Shown: positions 11,593-22,777 of the stretch, in pieces
Position numbering within the stretch: the stretch's first letter is position 1
Layout: each line of letters opens with the position of its first letter
Source of the DNA: Anaeramoeba flamelloides
Lineage: Eukaryota > Metamonada > Anaeramoebidae
Direction: 5' to 3'
NCBI GenBank assembly: GCA_027625915.1
Contig: JANTQA010000044.1
Coordinates: 310,001-374,000 of the forward strand
Length of the DNA: 64,000 bases
Made by a program: the position numbers and the translations under genes
The notes under the pieces: generated by a model
Databases searched by the model: none
What the model was told of the DNA's origin: nothing
Seen by the model: only the letters and a program-made list of their open reading frames with translations

Positions 11593-12339
11593 TTGTTAAT
11601 TGTTTTAAGATTCGAATTTATGAAAGAGAAAACAGTAAAAGTTTTTTTTTGAAAAAATGAAAAAAGAAAAAACTAAAAACAGAAAAATTTTCTTTTTTTA
11701 CATTTTAAAAATTGTAGGAGACACCCAAAAAAATTACTTATTGATTTTAAGTTCTCTTCAATTTTGGAAAATTAAGTTTAGTATTCACAAATAAAGACAA
11801 AACAAAAAAAAATCTTCTTACTCATTTTTTCTTACAGACTCTTTTGAAACAATCCATTTTTTTTAAATTTTTATATTCAAGTGAAATAAACCTTAAAACG
11901 CTTTTTACAATAAAAATACTACTCGAAATAACTCACCGAAAAATCAACTCAATTTTACCCAACGAGACCAAAGTTCCTAATAATCTTCCTTCCCTACTTT
12001 CTTCAAAGAATGTACTTCCATATCTTTAGATATGAACAATTTCAGTTAAACGTTTTCCAAATTTTTCTGACTTGAATTGTGAATTTCTATGATCCAAAGT
12101 TATAAAACACTATTACGAAAAAAGTCTACTAATTTTTTTGAAATTTTTAATAATATGCATATTTTTAACTATTCTATTGCTAAAATACCAAAACAAAATT
12201 AAGTTGAGTATTATAATAACTGTTGAATACTTCCCTATTGGACATATTTTAAAAATAGGTAGGATAAAATATTTTCTAAAAAAAAAAAATACAAATAAAA
12301 CATTTTTTGGTTAAAACAATACACAACCAATTTAAATAA

Positions 12340-12640
12340 AAAAACTGATATTATGGAAAGGGTAAAAATGTTTTTTAAACAATCAAATGCGGTTATATGT
12401 TTTAAACTCTATTTGAAATTGTTTTGAGATTAGACTTTTCTTGAAAACAATTTTTCATATCAAAAAGAAAAAAATCACCAAATTTTTTTACAATCTAAAA
12501 AATATCAGATAAAATCAAGATCAGAAAATTTAATATATTTTATTTAGGTAATATAATACTAAGAAACAAATTGAATTATTATCAAGAATCAATAAATGGT
12601 AGTTAAATATTTTTGGATATTTAAATACTTTTTTGAAGAT
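12340..12640. repeat. Dispersed ~300-bp repeat, family also at 43.3 kb
   Basis: This stretch aligns in direct orientation with 43255-43565. Both contain TTTTTAAACAA..., a GATCAGAAAATTTTAATAT-like block, AAACAAATTGAATT and a conserved end with ATAAATG...TATTTAAATA. Weaker inverted relatives occur near 6300-6470 and 28850-28930. No coding capacity; class unknown. Confidence 0.6.
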
Positions 12641-12990
12641 TGATTTTAAGAGAGATATTTGAAAATAAAATTGCCCCACTTTCTTGGAAATAGAATAGAT
12701 ATATGTATATGTTGTATTGAAATATCTTTTTTAAAATTATTTTTGTTAATATCTGTTTTTTCAAGAAAGATTCTCCCCAGAGTTTGAATTTTTTCTTGTC
12801 TTTTTGTTGATTCCGATTTATTATTATTTACTTTTAAACCATATTTGGGGTTTACAGGTTAAATATTTGTTTCCCCATATTCAAATATATTTTATAGTGA
12901 TTCCCTGATCCATTATTAAGAGTTAATCATATATATATATATTTGAGTTTGTATGAAATTGATTTTTATTTTCTGTTATATAAAATAACT

Positions 12991-13536
12991 TAAAGCTCGA
13001 TTCAAAATATTAAAAACACCCAAATTCAATTTTTGAAAAAAAAAAAATATAATTTAATTAATTCTCGAAGAAATACTAAATTAGAACCTATTTACTATTT
13101 AAAATTTTAACAATTTTTTATAAATTTCAATACTCCCAAAACAAAAAATAAATAATTATCAATACAAATAAATCAAGGGTGTATTAAAAATTTTGGAGAG
13201 AGCATCAAAAAAAAAATGTATTGTGATATTTGTTTAAATTCTTTTAATAAATATTAATCGATCAAATGGTTAGATAAAATCAACTAATTTTAACTGAGTT
13301 CTTCTATTTAAAAGAACCCAACTTTAACCCAATATCAACAATTTGAAAACAATATATCGATCGAATGAAACAAGTTAGGAAATTCAAAAAATAAAATGAA
13401 AACAAAAAACTAAAAAATGAAAAAATGCTTTTCATATTTTATCAATAATCAAAATTATTTTCAATTTAAATGAAATTGATTTACTGTGATTCTTTGAATT
13501 TTTGAGATGTGTGGAAAATTTTAGAATTCTAGTTTA
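12991..13536 (+). mobile_element. MITE family 1 copy (~546 bp)
   Basis: Ends are TAAAGCTCGATTCAAAATAT and ...GGAAAATTTTAGAATTCTAG. It shares its whole length with 26844-27377, 27510-28049 and 47202-47754. Internal landmarks are AATTTTGGAGAGAGC, ATCGATCAAA and AAATGAAAACAAAAA. The ends are TA-associated, suggesting a Tc1/mariner derivative. No transposase. Confidence 0.8.
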
Positions 13537-13549
13537 GATAAGCAAATTT

Positions 13550-13911
13550 TGGAGATTCACAGAACAAAAAACTGTATTGCTGAATTCATGACATTTCCAA
13601 ACAATTATCGATTGATCAAAGGTTTTCTACGAAATGCTAATCATAAGTGATTTGTTTTATTTAATTGAACTCGACTTTAACTTATATCGATCATTGGAAA
13701 AAAAAAATATGATTAAATATCAAGAAAAGATAGTGAAATAAGATCTTTTAGTTGTAAGAAAGAAATGAAACCAAAAAACAGAATAAAAAAAACAAATGAA
13801 AAAAATAGTTTATTAAAAATTCAAAATTATTTGGAAATTTCAGAAAATGTGGTATTGCTATTCTTTTAAATGATTTTAACTGTGTTAAAAATTATGAATT
13901 TTAGTTTATAT
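13550..13911 (+). mobile_element. Partial MITE family 1/2 copy
   Basis: The right-hand part of the same family lies directly after the previous copy. It shows TCGATTGATCAAAGG, GAAATGAAACCAAAAAA and the end TAAAAATTATGAATTTTAGT. The left part is missing. Confidence 0.65.
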
Positions 13912-14101
13912 TTCCAAATATTAAATCTTGGTTCTAAAAAAAAAAATAAGAAGAAGAAACAAACTTGAACTTGTTTCCTCTATTCGTTGTTACATTTTTT
14001 TTTTGAATAAAGCAAAAAAAGCAATTTGTAAAAAAAAATTTACCAATAAATACAGTTTAACGATTTCAAAGGGATAAATCAAGGATTTTCCTTTTAAGGC
14101 A

Positions 14102-16450
14102 CTAATATAATGATGTTTTTTCAATTAAACGAATGAAATCCATCATTTTAAGGTAGTACATAAAATACAATAAAGGTGTTCTGCCTTTTTTGTCTTGGAT
14201 ATTAGGATTTGCATTAAATTTTAATAGCACTTTGAGATTTTTAAGCTCTACTTGCTGCCCCAAAAAAAGATAATGCACTGGTGTGAGGCCTAAATGATCC
14301 TGATGGTCTGGGTCTGCACCGTTTTGTAAAAACAATGTTAAAATCTTTTCGATGGGTTTGTTATAGCAGCAAACTTTATGTAAAGGGGTGGTCAATTTTT
14401 TATTGACATTAACCACTGACGCGCCATGCTTTAAAAAAATCTTTACCATTTTGAGAGAAATAGTGGAATTTCTTGTATAGGAATTGTAGTTTTTCCAAGA
14501 ATATCCAAGTTTCATAAACTCATCTAATTGGTATAATTGGTCAATTGTGGGTAAATTCCTCTGAGTTTTTTGAATATAATAATGGAAAACTGTATTGCCA
14601 TAAAAGTTATCCTTTCTGGATGATATGTCTGCGCCCTTTTCGATCAAATATTTGATAACCTCGAAATTGGCTTCGCTGTACCAACTCGACATTGCCTTAA
14701 GGATTGGCGATACGCCATAATTGTTTGTATCGTCGATTGGCGCGCCGTTCTCAATTAATAATTTCAAAATGTCAACGTTGTTTGAATTGTTGTGGCAGTA
14801 TACGTGGGTTATTGAATTGCCATGTCTATCCTTGACTCGCAAATCGGCCCCCTTCTCAATAAAGATCTTAATGGCTTGTGGATCTGAATTTCGGTTTTTT
14901 AAATAGGTAAAGAGTGGCGTTTCTCCGTCGATGTTCCTCAAATTGACGTCATCGTCCTTGTCCAGTAAATACTTCATTATCGGCGGGAATGCTCCTTCGT
15001 GTCTGCAAACCAAATGAAGCGGCGTGTTTTTCTTTGTATCCAAAATATGTAAATCGATTCCCTTGCCAAGCAGCCATTCCAAGAGCGCGACGTCGTCGTG
15101 CTTTCTCATGCAGCACCACGACAGTGGCTGCATGTGGTTCAGGGTTTGCTTGTCGATGGGGTTGCCGATCGAATGGAGATATTTGACAATTGGTATAATG
15201 TTGCCCTTTGAGATCTTCTGCTTCTGGCAAGCCACCGACACCATGTCATATTGCAAATTTTTATTATGGATATCAAATCCTTTGTCAATGAGAAACTTGA
15301 TCAGCTCAAGCGATGGCGCTGTTTGGAATATTACCTGTGATACGATTGATTGCTGAGTAACAGCGGTGGGGTTGATCTTAAGCCCCTTATCAATCAAATA
15401 GCCAATTGTTTTGAAAGGGATTACCTTTTTTTTAATTAATTCAGAGAGACACGTGTTCTTGTTACGGTCCCTGTGGTTCAGATCAAGACCTAAATCGAGC
15501 AAGAGATCAATCAGCTCCTCTTCAATTTCTGTTTCCGTTTGCTTACAGATCAAGTGCAAAAGGGTTTCTTCGTTTTTGGTTTGAAACATCACAGCGGAAC
15601 CAAGATTGAGAAAATACTTGATCACGCCCAAATCTAAATCTAAATTCTGTTTGCTCCTGCTGGTGATGTACTCAAAAAGCGGGGAGCACCCATTTTTGTC
15701 AAGAATGTTGACGTCTGCTCCCTTTTCGATCAGATAGTTTATGACCTCCTTGCGAACGACCCTTTGTTGGCACAAGTAATGCATGGGGGTTTTTAAAGCG
15801 TAGTCCTCATAGTGGTGATACAGCACGTTCCGTGTTTGGCAATTCACCGCTATTCCCAATTCGATCACCTTCTTCATTAACTCCAAATTTTGCGATTTCT
15901 GGCACAGGAAATGGAGAATGTTCTTGGAGCACGGATCAGAATACAGAGGCCTGTACCCGTGCTTGAGAAACATGGTAAATGTGCGCATCTCGATGGCCTT
16001 CTTTCGCAAAAATAAATAGTGCAGGGGGGTACGCCCCGCGCTGTCAAGCGGGCTGCCCCATTTATAATGCTTATAGCTCAAGATGTATTCCAAGATCTCG
16101 TGCCCGGCGTTTTCGTTCGCACACGCTAAGTGCAAGCACGTTTTCTGTTGGTAATTCCTCCGGAAGAGCAAAAATCCCTTGCCAACTAAGTACTTGATAA
16201 TTTCAAGACTTGGGTTTTCGCTTTGGCATGCACACTGAAGTAGATCGCTAAGAAAGATGTTCAAATTCTTATGATTGTACCCCCGTTTATGATACGTTTG
16301 CAAATCTTCCAAACCAATCGTCCCTTTTAACAGAAAATAATGTAAGACAGTGTTACCATATCGATCGCAAGCATTGATCTTTTCGAAATTAAAATTCTTC
16401 GAAATTAGTTCAAAGTTGTTTGTCTTGATAAGTTCAATTTCGTTGGACAA
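14102..16450 (-). CDS. Large ankyrin-repeat protein
   Basis: A 782-aa frame made almost wholly of ankyrin repeats of about 33 residues, roughly eighteen in number. Typical units read GRTPLHYLF, TPMHYLCQQ, VINYLIEKGADVNILDKNG, TPLHLVCRHEG and LLKFNANPNIQDKKG. No catalytic domain or membrane segment is visible. It is presumably a protein-interaction scaffold; partner unknown. The coding strand is visibly GC-richer than anything else in the window, especially 14900-16300. Position 16450 is a TTG (Leu) codon, and no in-frame ATG occurs in the first 150 codons. Upstream, ATG 16493 is one base out of frame; a one-base shorter T6 run at 16479-16484 would join it in frame (MAKK...). Alternatively an upstream exon supplies the start. 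The protein is secure; its first residues are not. Confidence 0.88.
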   Translation of the reverse strand: MSNEIELIKTNNFELISKNFNFEKINACDRYGNTVLHYFLLKGTIGLEDLQTYHKRGYNHKNLNIFLSDLLQCACQSENPSLEIIKYLVGKGFLLFRRNYQQKTCLHLACANENAGHEILEYILSYKHYKWGSPLDSAGRTPLHYLFLRKKAIEMRTFTMFLKHGYRPLYSDPCSKNILHFLCQKSQNLELMKKVIELGIAVNCQTRNVLYHHYEDYALKTPMHYLCQQRVVRKEVINYLIEKGADVNILDKNGCSPLFEYITSRSKQNLDLDLGVIKYFLNLGSAVMFQTKNEETLLHLICKQTETEIEEELIDLLLDLGLDLNHRDRNKNTCLSELIKKKVIPFKTIGYLIDKGLKINPTAVTQQSIVSQVIFQTAPSLELIKFLIDKGFDIHNKNLQYDMVSVACQKQKISKGNIIPIVKYLHSIGNPIDKQTLNHMQPLSWCCMRKHDDVALLEWLLGKGIDLHILDTKKNTPLHLVCRHEGAFPPIMKYLLDKDDDVNLRNIDGETPLFTYLKNRNSDPQAIKIFIEKGADLRVKDRHGNSITHVYCHNNSNNVDILKLLIENGAPIDDTNNYGVSPILKAMSSWYSEANFEVIKYLIEKGADISSRKDNFYGNTVFHYYIQKTQRNLPTIDQLYQLDEFMKLGYSWKNYNSYTRNSTISLKMVKIFLKHGASVVNVNKKLTTPLHKVCCYNKPIEKILTLFLQNGADPDHQDHLGLTPVHYLFLGQQVELKNLKVLLKFNANPNIQDKKGRTPLLYFMYYLKMMDFIRLIEKTSLY

Positions 16451-16493
16451 GAATTCACTTTTTCTCGAGGAAAAATCATTTTTTCTTTGCCAT

Positions 16494-17190
16494 CCGATCT
16501 TTTGCCTTATTCCTATTTGGATTTTTTTTTTTTTTTTTTTTTTTTTTTGTTTTTGTTAAAGCCGTAAGATTGAGAGACGGTTTTGTTAATGAACAAAGGT
16601 ATTAGCTGAGAAGAATTGTGAGGAGGGGTGGTTTATTTTTCTGTGTTTTTTTTCTTTTGATCTACTTTTTGTTGAAGAATAAATTGAACAAAATTTTCAC
16701 CTCACTTTCCTTCCAGAAACAAAAATCTTCAAAATAATTTGTGTAAAGCTGTCTTGGGTTTTTTAATTCTTTAAATAGGTGATCCTATCATTTTTTTGGA
16801 AACCATGGAATTAAAAAACTCTTTCTTTTGTTTTTTTTATTTTTCTATTCATATTGAGGAGTGAAGTTTCAACAAATTTTTCTCCTGTTTATAAAATGGT
16901 TTCTTTCAGTACAAGCTTTTTTTTTTTTTTTTGGAAAGAGAGGTTGGTATTTGGATTTCAAGTGGGTAAAAGTTTTCTCTTCTTGATTTTCTTTTTATTT
17001 TGATACAACAGTTCGATACATTAATTATAATTGCTCATTGTTTTTGGTTTGTCTTGAGAAAGAACCTTTTATTGTTTCTGTAAAACATTTTTATTCTTTA
17101 TTAGCAATGACAAATTAAAGTAAGACTTGGAGAATTGAAAAAGAGAAAACAAGTACATATTTTATCCCACTTCAATTTAAAAGACCATTA
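16494..17190. other. Upstream region of the ankyrin gene
   Basis: Contains T-rich runs (about 16521-16548 and 16918-16932). No clear coding sequence or ATG joins the ankyrin frame. Probably promoter and 5' UTR of the ankyrin gene. Confidence 0.4.
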
Positions 17191-17568
17191 ATGAAAATTT
17201 TGTTCATTTTTCCTTTCAACTTACAGTATTTCTTGTTAGGTGTGTTGAGTATTACTCTTTTCGTATTCGATAAAAGCCATTTGTTTTGTTCAACAAAAAG
17301 AAAAAAAATGTTTTTTTTGGATTTCCTAATGATCTTGTTAACAATTGTTTTGGGGAATTGGAATTTTTTTCACAAGAATGGTTTTAAAAAGGAATGGGGA
17401 TTTGATCCATTTCTTGATGTTTTTATCAATAAATGGAAAATGAATCATAAGTTTTATTTTTTATATCGAAGAAAAACAAGTAAAATAAGAAAAAAAGTCA
17501 CTTATTTGTTGATTTTTTTAAATACAACAATAGTAGTTATTATAGGTGTTCAGATTAAAGCCTTTTGA
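17191..17568 (+). CDS. Small hydrophobic hypothetical protein
   Basis: A 125-aa frame from a true ATG. It has three hydrophobic stretches (about residues 2-25, 40-57 and 105-120) separated by basic loops, so it could be a small membrane protein. No family is recognised. Phe/Leu/Ile richness is also what random AT-rich DNA yields. Kept at low confidence because it is one of the longer ATG-initiated frames between genes. Confidence 0.2.
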   Translation: MKILFIFPFNLQYFLLGVLSITLFVFDKSHLFCSTKRKKMFFLDFLMILLTIVLGNWNFFHKNGFKKEWGFDPFLDVFINKWKMNHKFYFLYRRKTSKIRKKVTYLLIFLNTTIVVIIGVQIKAF

Positions 17569-17646
17569 TTGTAAATTTCCGTTTAGGGTTGATTTTTTAA
17601 AATTTGAATTTGCCAGAATTGGAAATGTTAAATGATATTTAAATAG

Positions 17647-18120
17647 TAACAGTAATCAAAATAATGTGTGCACCATGACTATAATCTGTTTTTCAAATAT
17701 AATCCTTGCTTTTTTTCTTCTTGTTCCAAGGCAACATCCAATTTAATACCCAGTAATATACCTAGGTTCAAATCTATTTTGAAACTAAACCCCTTGATAT
17801 TTTCTGTAAAATTGAAATTCAAAATTCTCAGTTGAGAATTTTTTGTAATTTTTTGTTTTTTTGAATTTTTTTGTTTTTTTTATTATAAAATTTTCTTTGA
17901 TTTACTCTATTTTTTTGAGATAAATTTTGCAATTTGATCCTTCATTTTTAGAATTTCTCTTTAAATAATAGAACTTTAAGAAACCAATACCATATTTTTT
18001 AAGGTTTATTATTGGTTTCTTTGATTGGTTAATGTATCACTCTTCGAAACCAAAAAAAACACGCTTTTTAATTTGATACACGGATTAGACGTTTATGTAC
18101 GCATTATTTTGACCTCCTTA
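17647..18120 (+). mobile_element. MITE family 3 copy (~474 bp)
   Basis: Ends are AACAGTAATCAAAATAATGTG and ...GTACGCATTATTTTGACCTC, an imperfect inverted repeat. It matches the inverted copy at 31265-31744. Shared interior: AAACCAATA...GGTTTCTTTGATTGG and AGAACTTTAAGAAACCAATACCAT. TA-type ends; no transposase. Confidence 0.8.
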
Positions 18121-18218
18121 AAAAAGGAAAAATTTTCATTTCATTTTTAATTTCCTTTTACAAATAGAATCCATAAATTACAACACACTTCTTTGAAAAC
18201 TCAATTTGTAAATAAAAT

Positions 18219-18420
18219 ATTGCCATTTCCACTTTTAAGACACAAACTTTCAAAAAAAATTTAAGTACAAAAAAAAATCATAAATGAAGGCATATTTATT
18301 AAAAGTTTTTTTTTCACAAATTATTTTACTAGAATTTGAATTTTGTGCCTTAATATGAGATTTTTATTGTGCCTTAAATCCAATTAAAAGTTTGTGTCTT
18401 AAAAGTGGAACTGATTGTAT
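18219..18420. mobile_element. MITE family 4 copy (~200 bp)
   Basis: Terminal inverted repeats are TTCCACTTTTAAGACACAAAC and GTTTGTGTCTTAAAAGTGGAA. A second copy lies at 36335-36536. Short, non-coding, A/T-rich interior. Confidence 0.85.
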
Positions 18421-20775
18421 TCAGATAAGGCTTTTTGTACATTTATATTGTCAAAATAATATAATCCAAAAAGTTTAGTCTGTATTTCAAAATAAAAACA
18501 CACGATTCTTTTTTTTAAAAAAAAACCCAATATACCGAAAAATATCCTTGAAACTGATGATTGGTAATAAGCATATTATGTATCGATATCTGTAATTTCA
18601 CTTATTAAAAAAGAAATTCTACAGAACGGCGACCTTTTCAAACATCTCCAACATACGAATATAACATTCAATTATAATATTGTATATTTTTTATAATTAT
18701 TTACAAACTTAAATTATTCTATTTCTACTATAAATTAGATCAATTCTTTCCGAGTAGTTGTATATTTCCCTTTCTTTTTCGGTTTTGATTTATTTTGTTT
18801 TTTTTTTTCTTCGCTACATAGAAAAAATAAATACTGGAAATTACAATCAGCCAAAACTAGAAATTGGATTTCATTTGATCTTATTTATAAATTATAATTT
18901 CAAATTTATCATAATTTTATACAATTAAGAAAAGATAGCTATTAAACTCATGGAAATCCGAATACCCCCATTTTCAAAATTACCGACTTTTGAAAAAAAA
19001 ACCTATATTTAGGTTTTTTTTTCTTTGAAATAAGTTACAACCAATGAACTGTTGATTGAACATTAAGAAATAAAAAAATAATAAAAGTTAAAACAATTTA
19101 CAGAAAAAAATGCGGAAAATATTTTCAAGGGCAAAACATGAAAAAATAAATATATAAAATGATAAAAAATATTTCAAAAGAAGAAAAATAACAGTATTTC
19201 AATTTAATTTCACAATATATTTTAAATTAAATATTTTATTTTATTTTTGAAATTGAAAAATATGTTTCCAAATATAGAATATTAAAAAAATAGATTCAAA
19301 TAATCTCTCCAACAAGTCAAATAAAAATTTCAAAAATTTAGAATGATATATGAAAAAAAATATTACTGAAAATTATCATTTTTTTTTCACTTCCAATTAA
19401 TATCTAATACAGTTGTAAATCTTTTTGAAAATTGTCATGTTTAATAATGTTTATTATACGAGTGTATTTCAAAAATACAAAATTTGGAGATTTTTTTTGA
19501 AAATAATTTCTGATTCAAGTTAAATTGAAGTTCTCAACCGGTCTTTCAAGGATAATATTAACTCAATTTTGTTTTTGTTTTTTTTTTGAAACTAATCTGA
19601 TTTTTATCAAATAAATTGATTTTTTGATTGTTTTTACTTAACATTTTTTTATATATACTAATATTTGGATTATAAATGGGAAAAATTTTCACTTCATTTG
19701 CAATTTACTATTTCAAATAAAGTTTTTCAATTACAATATACTTCTTTGGGGACTCAATTAACTAAGTAAAATATAGAAAAGGGGGTGATTTTTTCCCCCT
19801 TTTTAGAACAAATATATCTTTCTTTTCATTAAAAATCAAAATTTTGGGTTTCAATACAATTTAATCTGGGATTTATTGTAGTATTTTATTCGAAAACCCA
19901 AATGAATAGTAAATTGGGAAAAATTTGGGGTTTTTTTAAAAAAATAATAAAGATTTTGATGCAAAAATGATCTTTCATTTTTGGAAATAGAGGGTTGGTG
20001 GATTCTATATCAAATATTTGTTTACTTTTCACTAATTTTAAAATGACATAATAATAATAAAACAATAATTACATTTTTTTGTAATATTTACCAATTATAA
20101 GTTTTCAGGTGAAAATAGCAAACTTCTTAAATTTAAACCCGATATAAAAAATAGATAATAAAAACTTATCAAAAATACATACAGATTTTCTAGTTTCGAC
20201 CCAGAAGAAATTGTCTTGGTTACTTTCTTTTTATATACCTCTATTTCATTTTTAGATACAAATGCAGACAAATTTGTGAAAAATATCTCATTTTTTTTTT
20301 CATTTTTAGAACTCACTGTATAAAATTATGTGAGAATTACCAACCACCAACCAATGATAATAATATTATCCATTTAATTACATTTGCAAACATAACTCGT
20401 TCGTTAATAGTAAACCCAAAAAAATCTTCTAGTAAATATAATGACAATTTTTTAAAAATTAACTTTATCTTGGAATTGAAAAATGTTGTAATAAACTGAT
20501 TATAACAATACCTTACTTAATTTTAAACCTGTTTTTAGAAATGAATTATTGTTTTTAAAAAGTTTGATCCATTTTTTTTTCATGTTTACAAAAAGTTTAA
20601 AAGCTAACATATTTTTGAATTATTTAAATAATTATTTTTTTTGAATAAAGAAATCTTGTAATATATGAAGAATGTATTCAAAAGAGCCTTATAAAGGAAA
20701 TCACAAATTTTAAAACACCCAGTATAAAAGATATACTAAATTAAAAAAAAATTATTTAGTTATCATTTTCTTCAA
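18421..20775. other. AT-rich intergenic sequence
   Basis: No gene is recognised. A motif GGGAAAAATTTTCACTTCATTT at about 19678 recurs loosely near 18126, 45777 and 48315, and may mark an old repeat. Confidence 0.4.
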
Positions 20776-21483
20776 GGCTAGGATAAAAAAATGACAAAAA
20801 AGAAAAAATCTACAAATTTGATTTAATTGGCTTATATTTTAGATCAACTTCTTGTAGTTTTCTTATTCTTTCAATTTTTTCTATTTTAAAATTTAGAATT
20901 AAATATTATTTGTTATTCAAAATGACTTTTTATGATGATGAGAGAGTTTATAATTATTAAATTTTGAAGCGCCGTGGGATAAACCAAATTCGTAATATTT
21001 TATGTAGATCAAGTATAACAACTTATAATAATTTTCAAAAAAAGTGAAAATTAAAAGAGTATTTTAATCAACTGTCACATTCAATTTGAATATTTTTAAC
21101 AAACAATAATAATAAAAAATTTGAGTATGAAAATTTATAGATCAAATTGATCAATTTGTTTGAGTTTGGTAATTTAAAAATGGTTTTGGGAAATTCAATC
21201 TTATTGAAAAATTTTTAGAATTATTAAAAAATTTTGGTAAAATTTTATATGTTTTTTGTTATTTATTTTCCAGGATAAAAGAGGAAATATATTTTTTTGT
21301 TTTTTGTTTGTTATGCATTGTGTTTTAATTATTGGTATCAACTAGCACGTTTCAAATAATAATTCTTTCAATTTTGTCCATTTCTTTAAATCGGGATGAT
21401 TAGAATTCCCGATAAGTGATATTCAAACTATCACCCAATTGAAATTGTAATCTGTATATTTTTTTTGAATTTATTAAAATAAG
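20776..21483 (+). repeat. Dispersed ~700-bp repeat, copy 1
   Basis: Aligns along its length with the reverse complement of 60697-61397. Shared landmarks: TAGATCAACTTCTTG, TTTTTATGATGATGAGAGAG, TAGATCAAATTGATCAATTTG, TTATTGGTAT and a terminal region with CGATAAGTGATATTC. Non-coding; class unknown. Confidence 0.8.
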
Positions 21484-21917
21484 GCTAGTTATTTAGTTCA
21501 CCTTTTCTAGGATATTAATAATAATTTCTACTATATTCAATATATAAAAATAATTTGTCAAAATGATCTATTCCTTAATTATTTTATTTATTAAAATAAA
21601 TCATTTTTTTTAGCTGCTAATTCACATTGATAAATGTGTCAATTGATGAAATATATTTATCAACTAAAAAGTCCTTAGATTGTTGATCGTACCTTTATAT
21701 TAATAGCTAAATTTTTATTTTTTTTGGAAAATTATTGAATTTTTTAGGGATCTAGTAATCATTTTTAATTGATTAGATCATGATTTCGTTACTGTTTTAT
21801 TATTCATATGTTTTTTTAGAAAATTGAACAATGAATCGGAATATGTTTTATATTCACTAATACATACTGAGGGTTTTAGATCTCTTCTTCAGAGATTTTT
21901 ATCCCCTAAAATTGAAA

Positions 21918-21927
21918 AGAATTGTAC
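21918..21927. repeat. Target-site duplication, left (LINE)
   Basis: AGAATTGTAC here is repeated at 22331-22340 directly after the poly-A tail. The match can be extended to 13 bp if adjacent A residues are counted. Confidence 0.85.
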
Positions 21928-22330
21928 GTTTTGGGCTCAACTTCCATCTTAAAACTAAGAAATTTCATAAATTATCTAAATAGATATTCTTATGTTTATG
22001 TTCAGAATAAAAGAAAAACAAAATTTTGTAACTTATGCAAAAAATATTTAAACCTAGAAATTATTGAAGAGATCGATCATTTTTTATGGGACTGCCCATT
22101 CTATAAAGAAAATCGAATAATTTGGATTGAAGATTTAATTCAAATTAACAAAAATAATAAGAATAATATTTTTGATATTATTCGAAATAAAGACTCATTG
22201 TTTATTTTATCATTAGTTAATGATAAAGAAAATTATGATTCTTTATTGAGATTTCTAAACAAAAATTTAGAAATTAGGGCTGTAAGAGGAAATTGATTTA
22301 CTCCCTTCAAAAATAAAAAAAAAAAAAAAA
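21928..22330 (+). mobile_element. 5'-truncated LINE, 3' end only, with poly-A tail
   Basis: About 403 bp. It encodes the last ~120 residues of a LINE ORF: a zinc-knuckle after the reverse transcriptase, CNLCKKYLNLEIIEEIDHFL then WDC (C-x2-C...H-x4-C), followed by a basic tail and a TGA. A short 3' UTR and an A-run follow. Ten-base target-site duplications flank it, so the 5' truncation happened at insertion. A second copy lies on the minus strand at 40003-40660. No reverse transcriptase domain remains. Confidence 0.9.
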
Positions 22331-22385
22331 AGAATTGTACTTTTTATAGTTTAGATATATTTATTAAGCTACAAATCAATATATA

Positions 22386-22777
22386 TGTGCAAAAATGATT
22401 TCGAAATTGTTCATGATTTGAAGTTACAATTGTGATATTTTGATTAACTGTGATACTTTTTTGGTAAGTGCCCAAGAGCCAGGAAATTTAACTCTATATT
22501 AGATGTTTTATTTAATGATAACACAATCCATTTAAGAAACAATTGGGAATGTTTGAGTTTTGATTGAATATTAAAAAGGTTTTTTCGATTTTCTATTAAC
22601 AATTCTACCCCAAATCGCTTCACTTCTTTATTGAATACAATAGAATGTAACTAAATACACCAAATATATAGATCAAATTTCCTGACCCTTGGGTACTTAC
22701 CAAAAAAGTATCACAGTTAATCAAAATATCACAATTGTAACTTCAAATCATGAACAATTTCGAAATCATTTTTGTAC
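22386..22777. mobile_element. 392-bp MITE with ~104-bp near-identical terminal inverted repeats
   Basis: Left arm 22386-22489 and the reverse complement of 22674-22777 differ at about four positions by eye. Ends read TGTRCAAAAATGATTTCGAA. The central ~185 bp is unique and non-coding. Arm identity suggests a recent insertion, or conversion between the arms. Confidence 0.88.

Noticed and set aside
20095-20316. 73-codon minus-strand frame (MSSKNEKKNEIFF...)
   Set aside because: Short, no domain, composition as expected for AT-rich DNA. A single exon of an unknown gene cannot be excluded.
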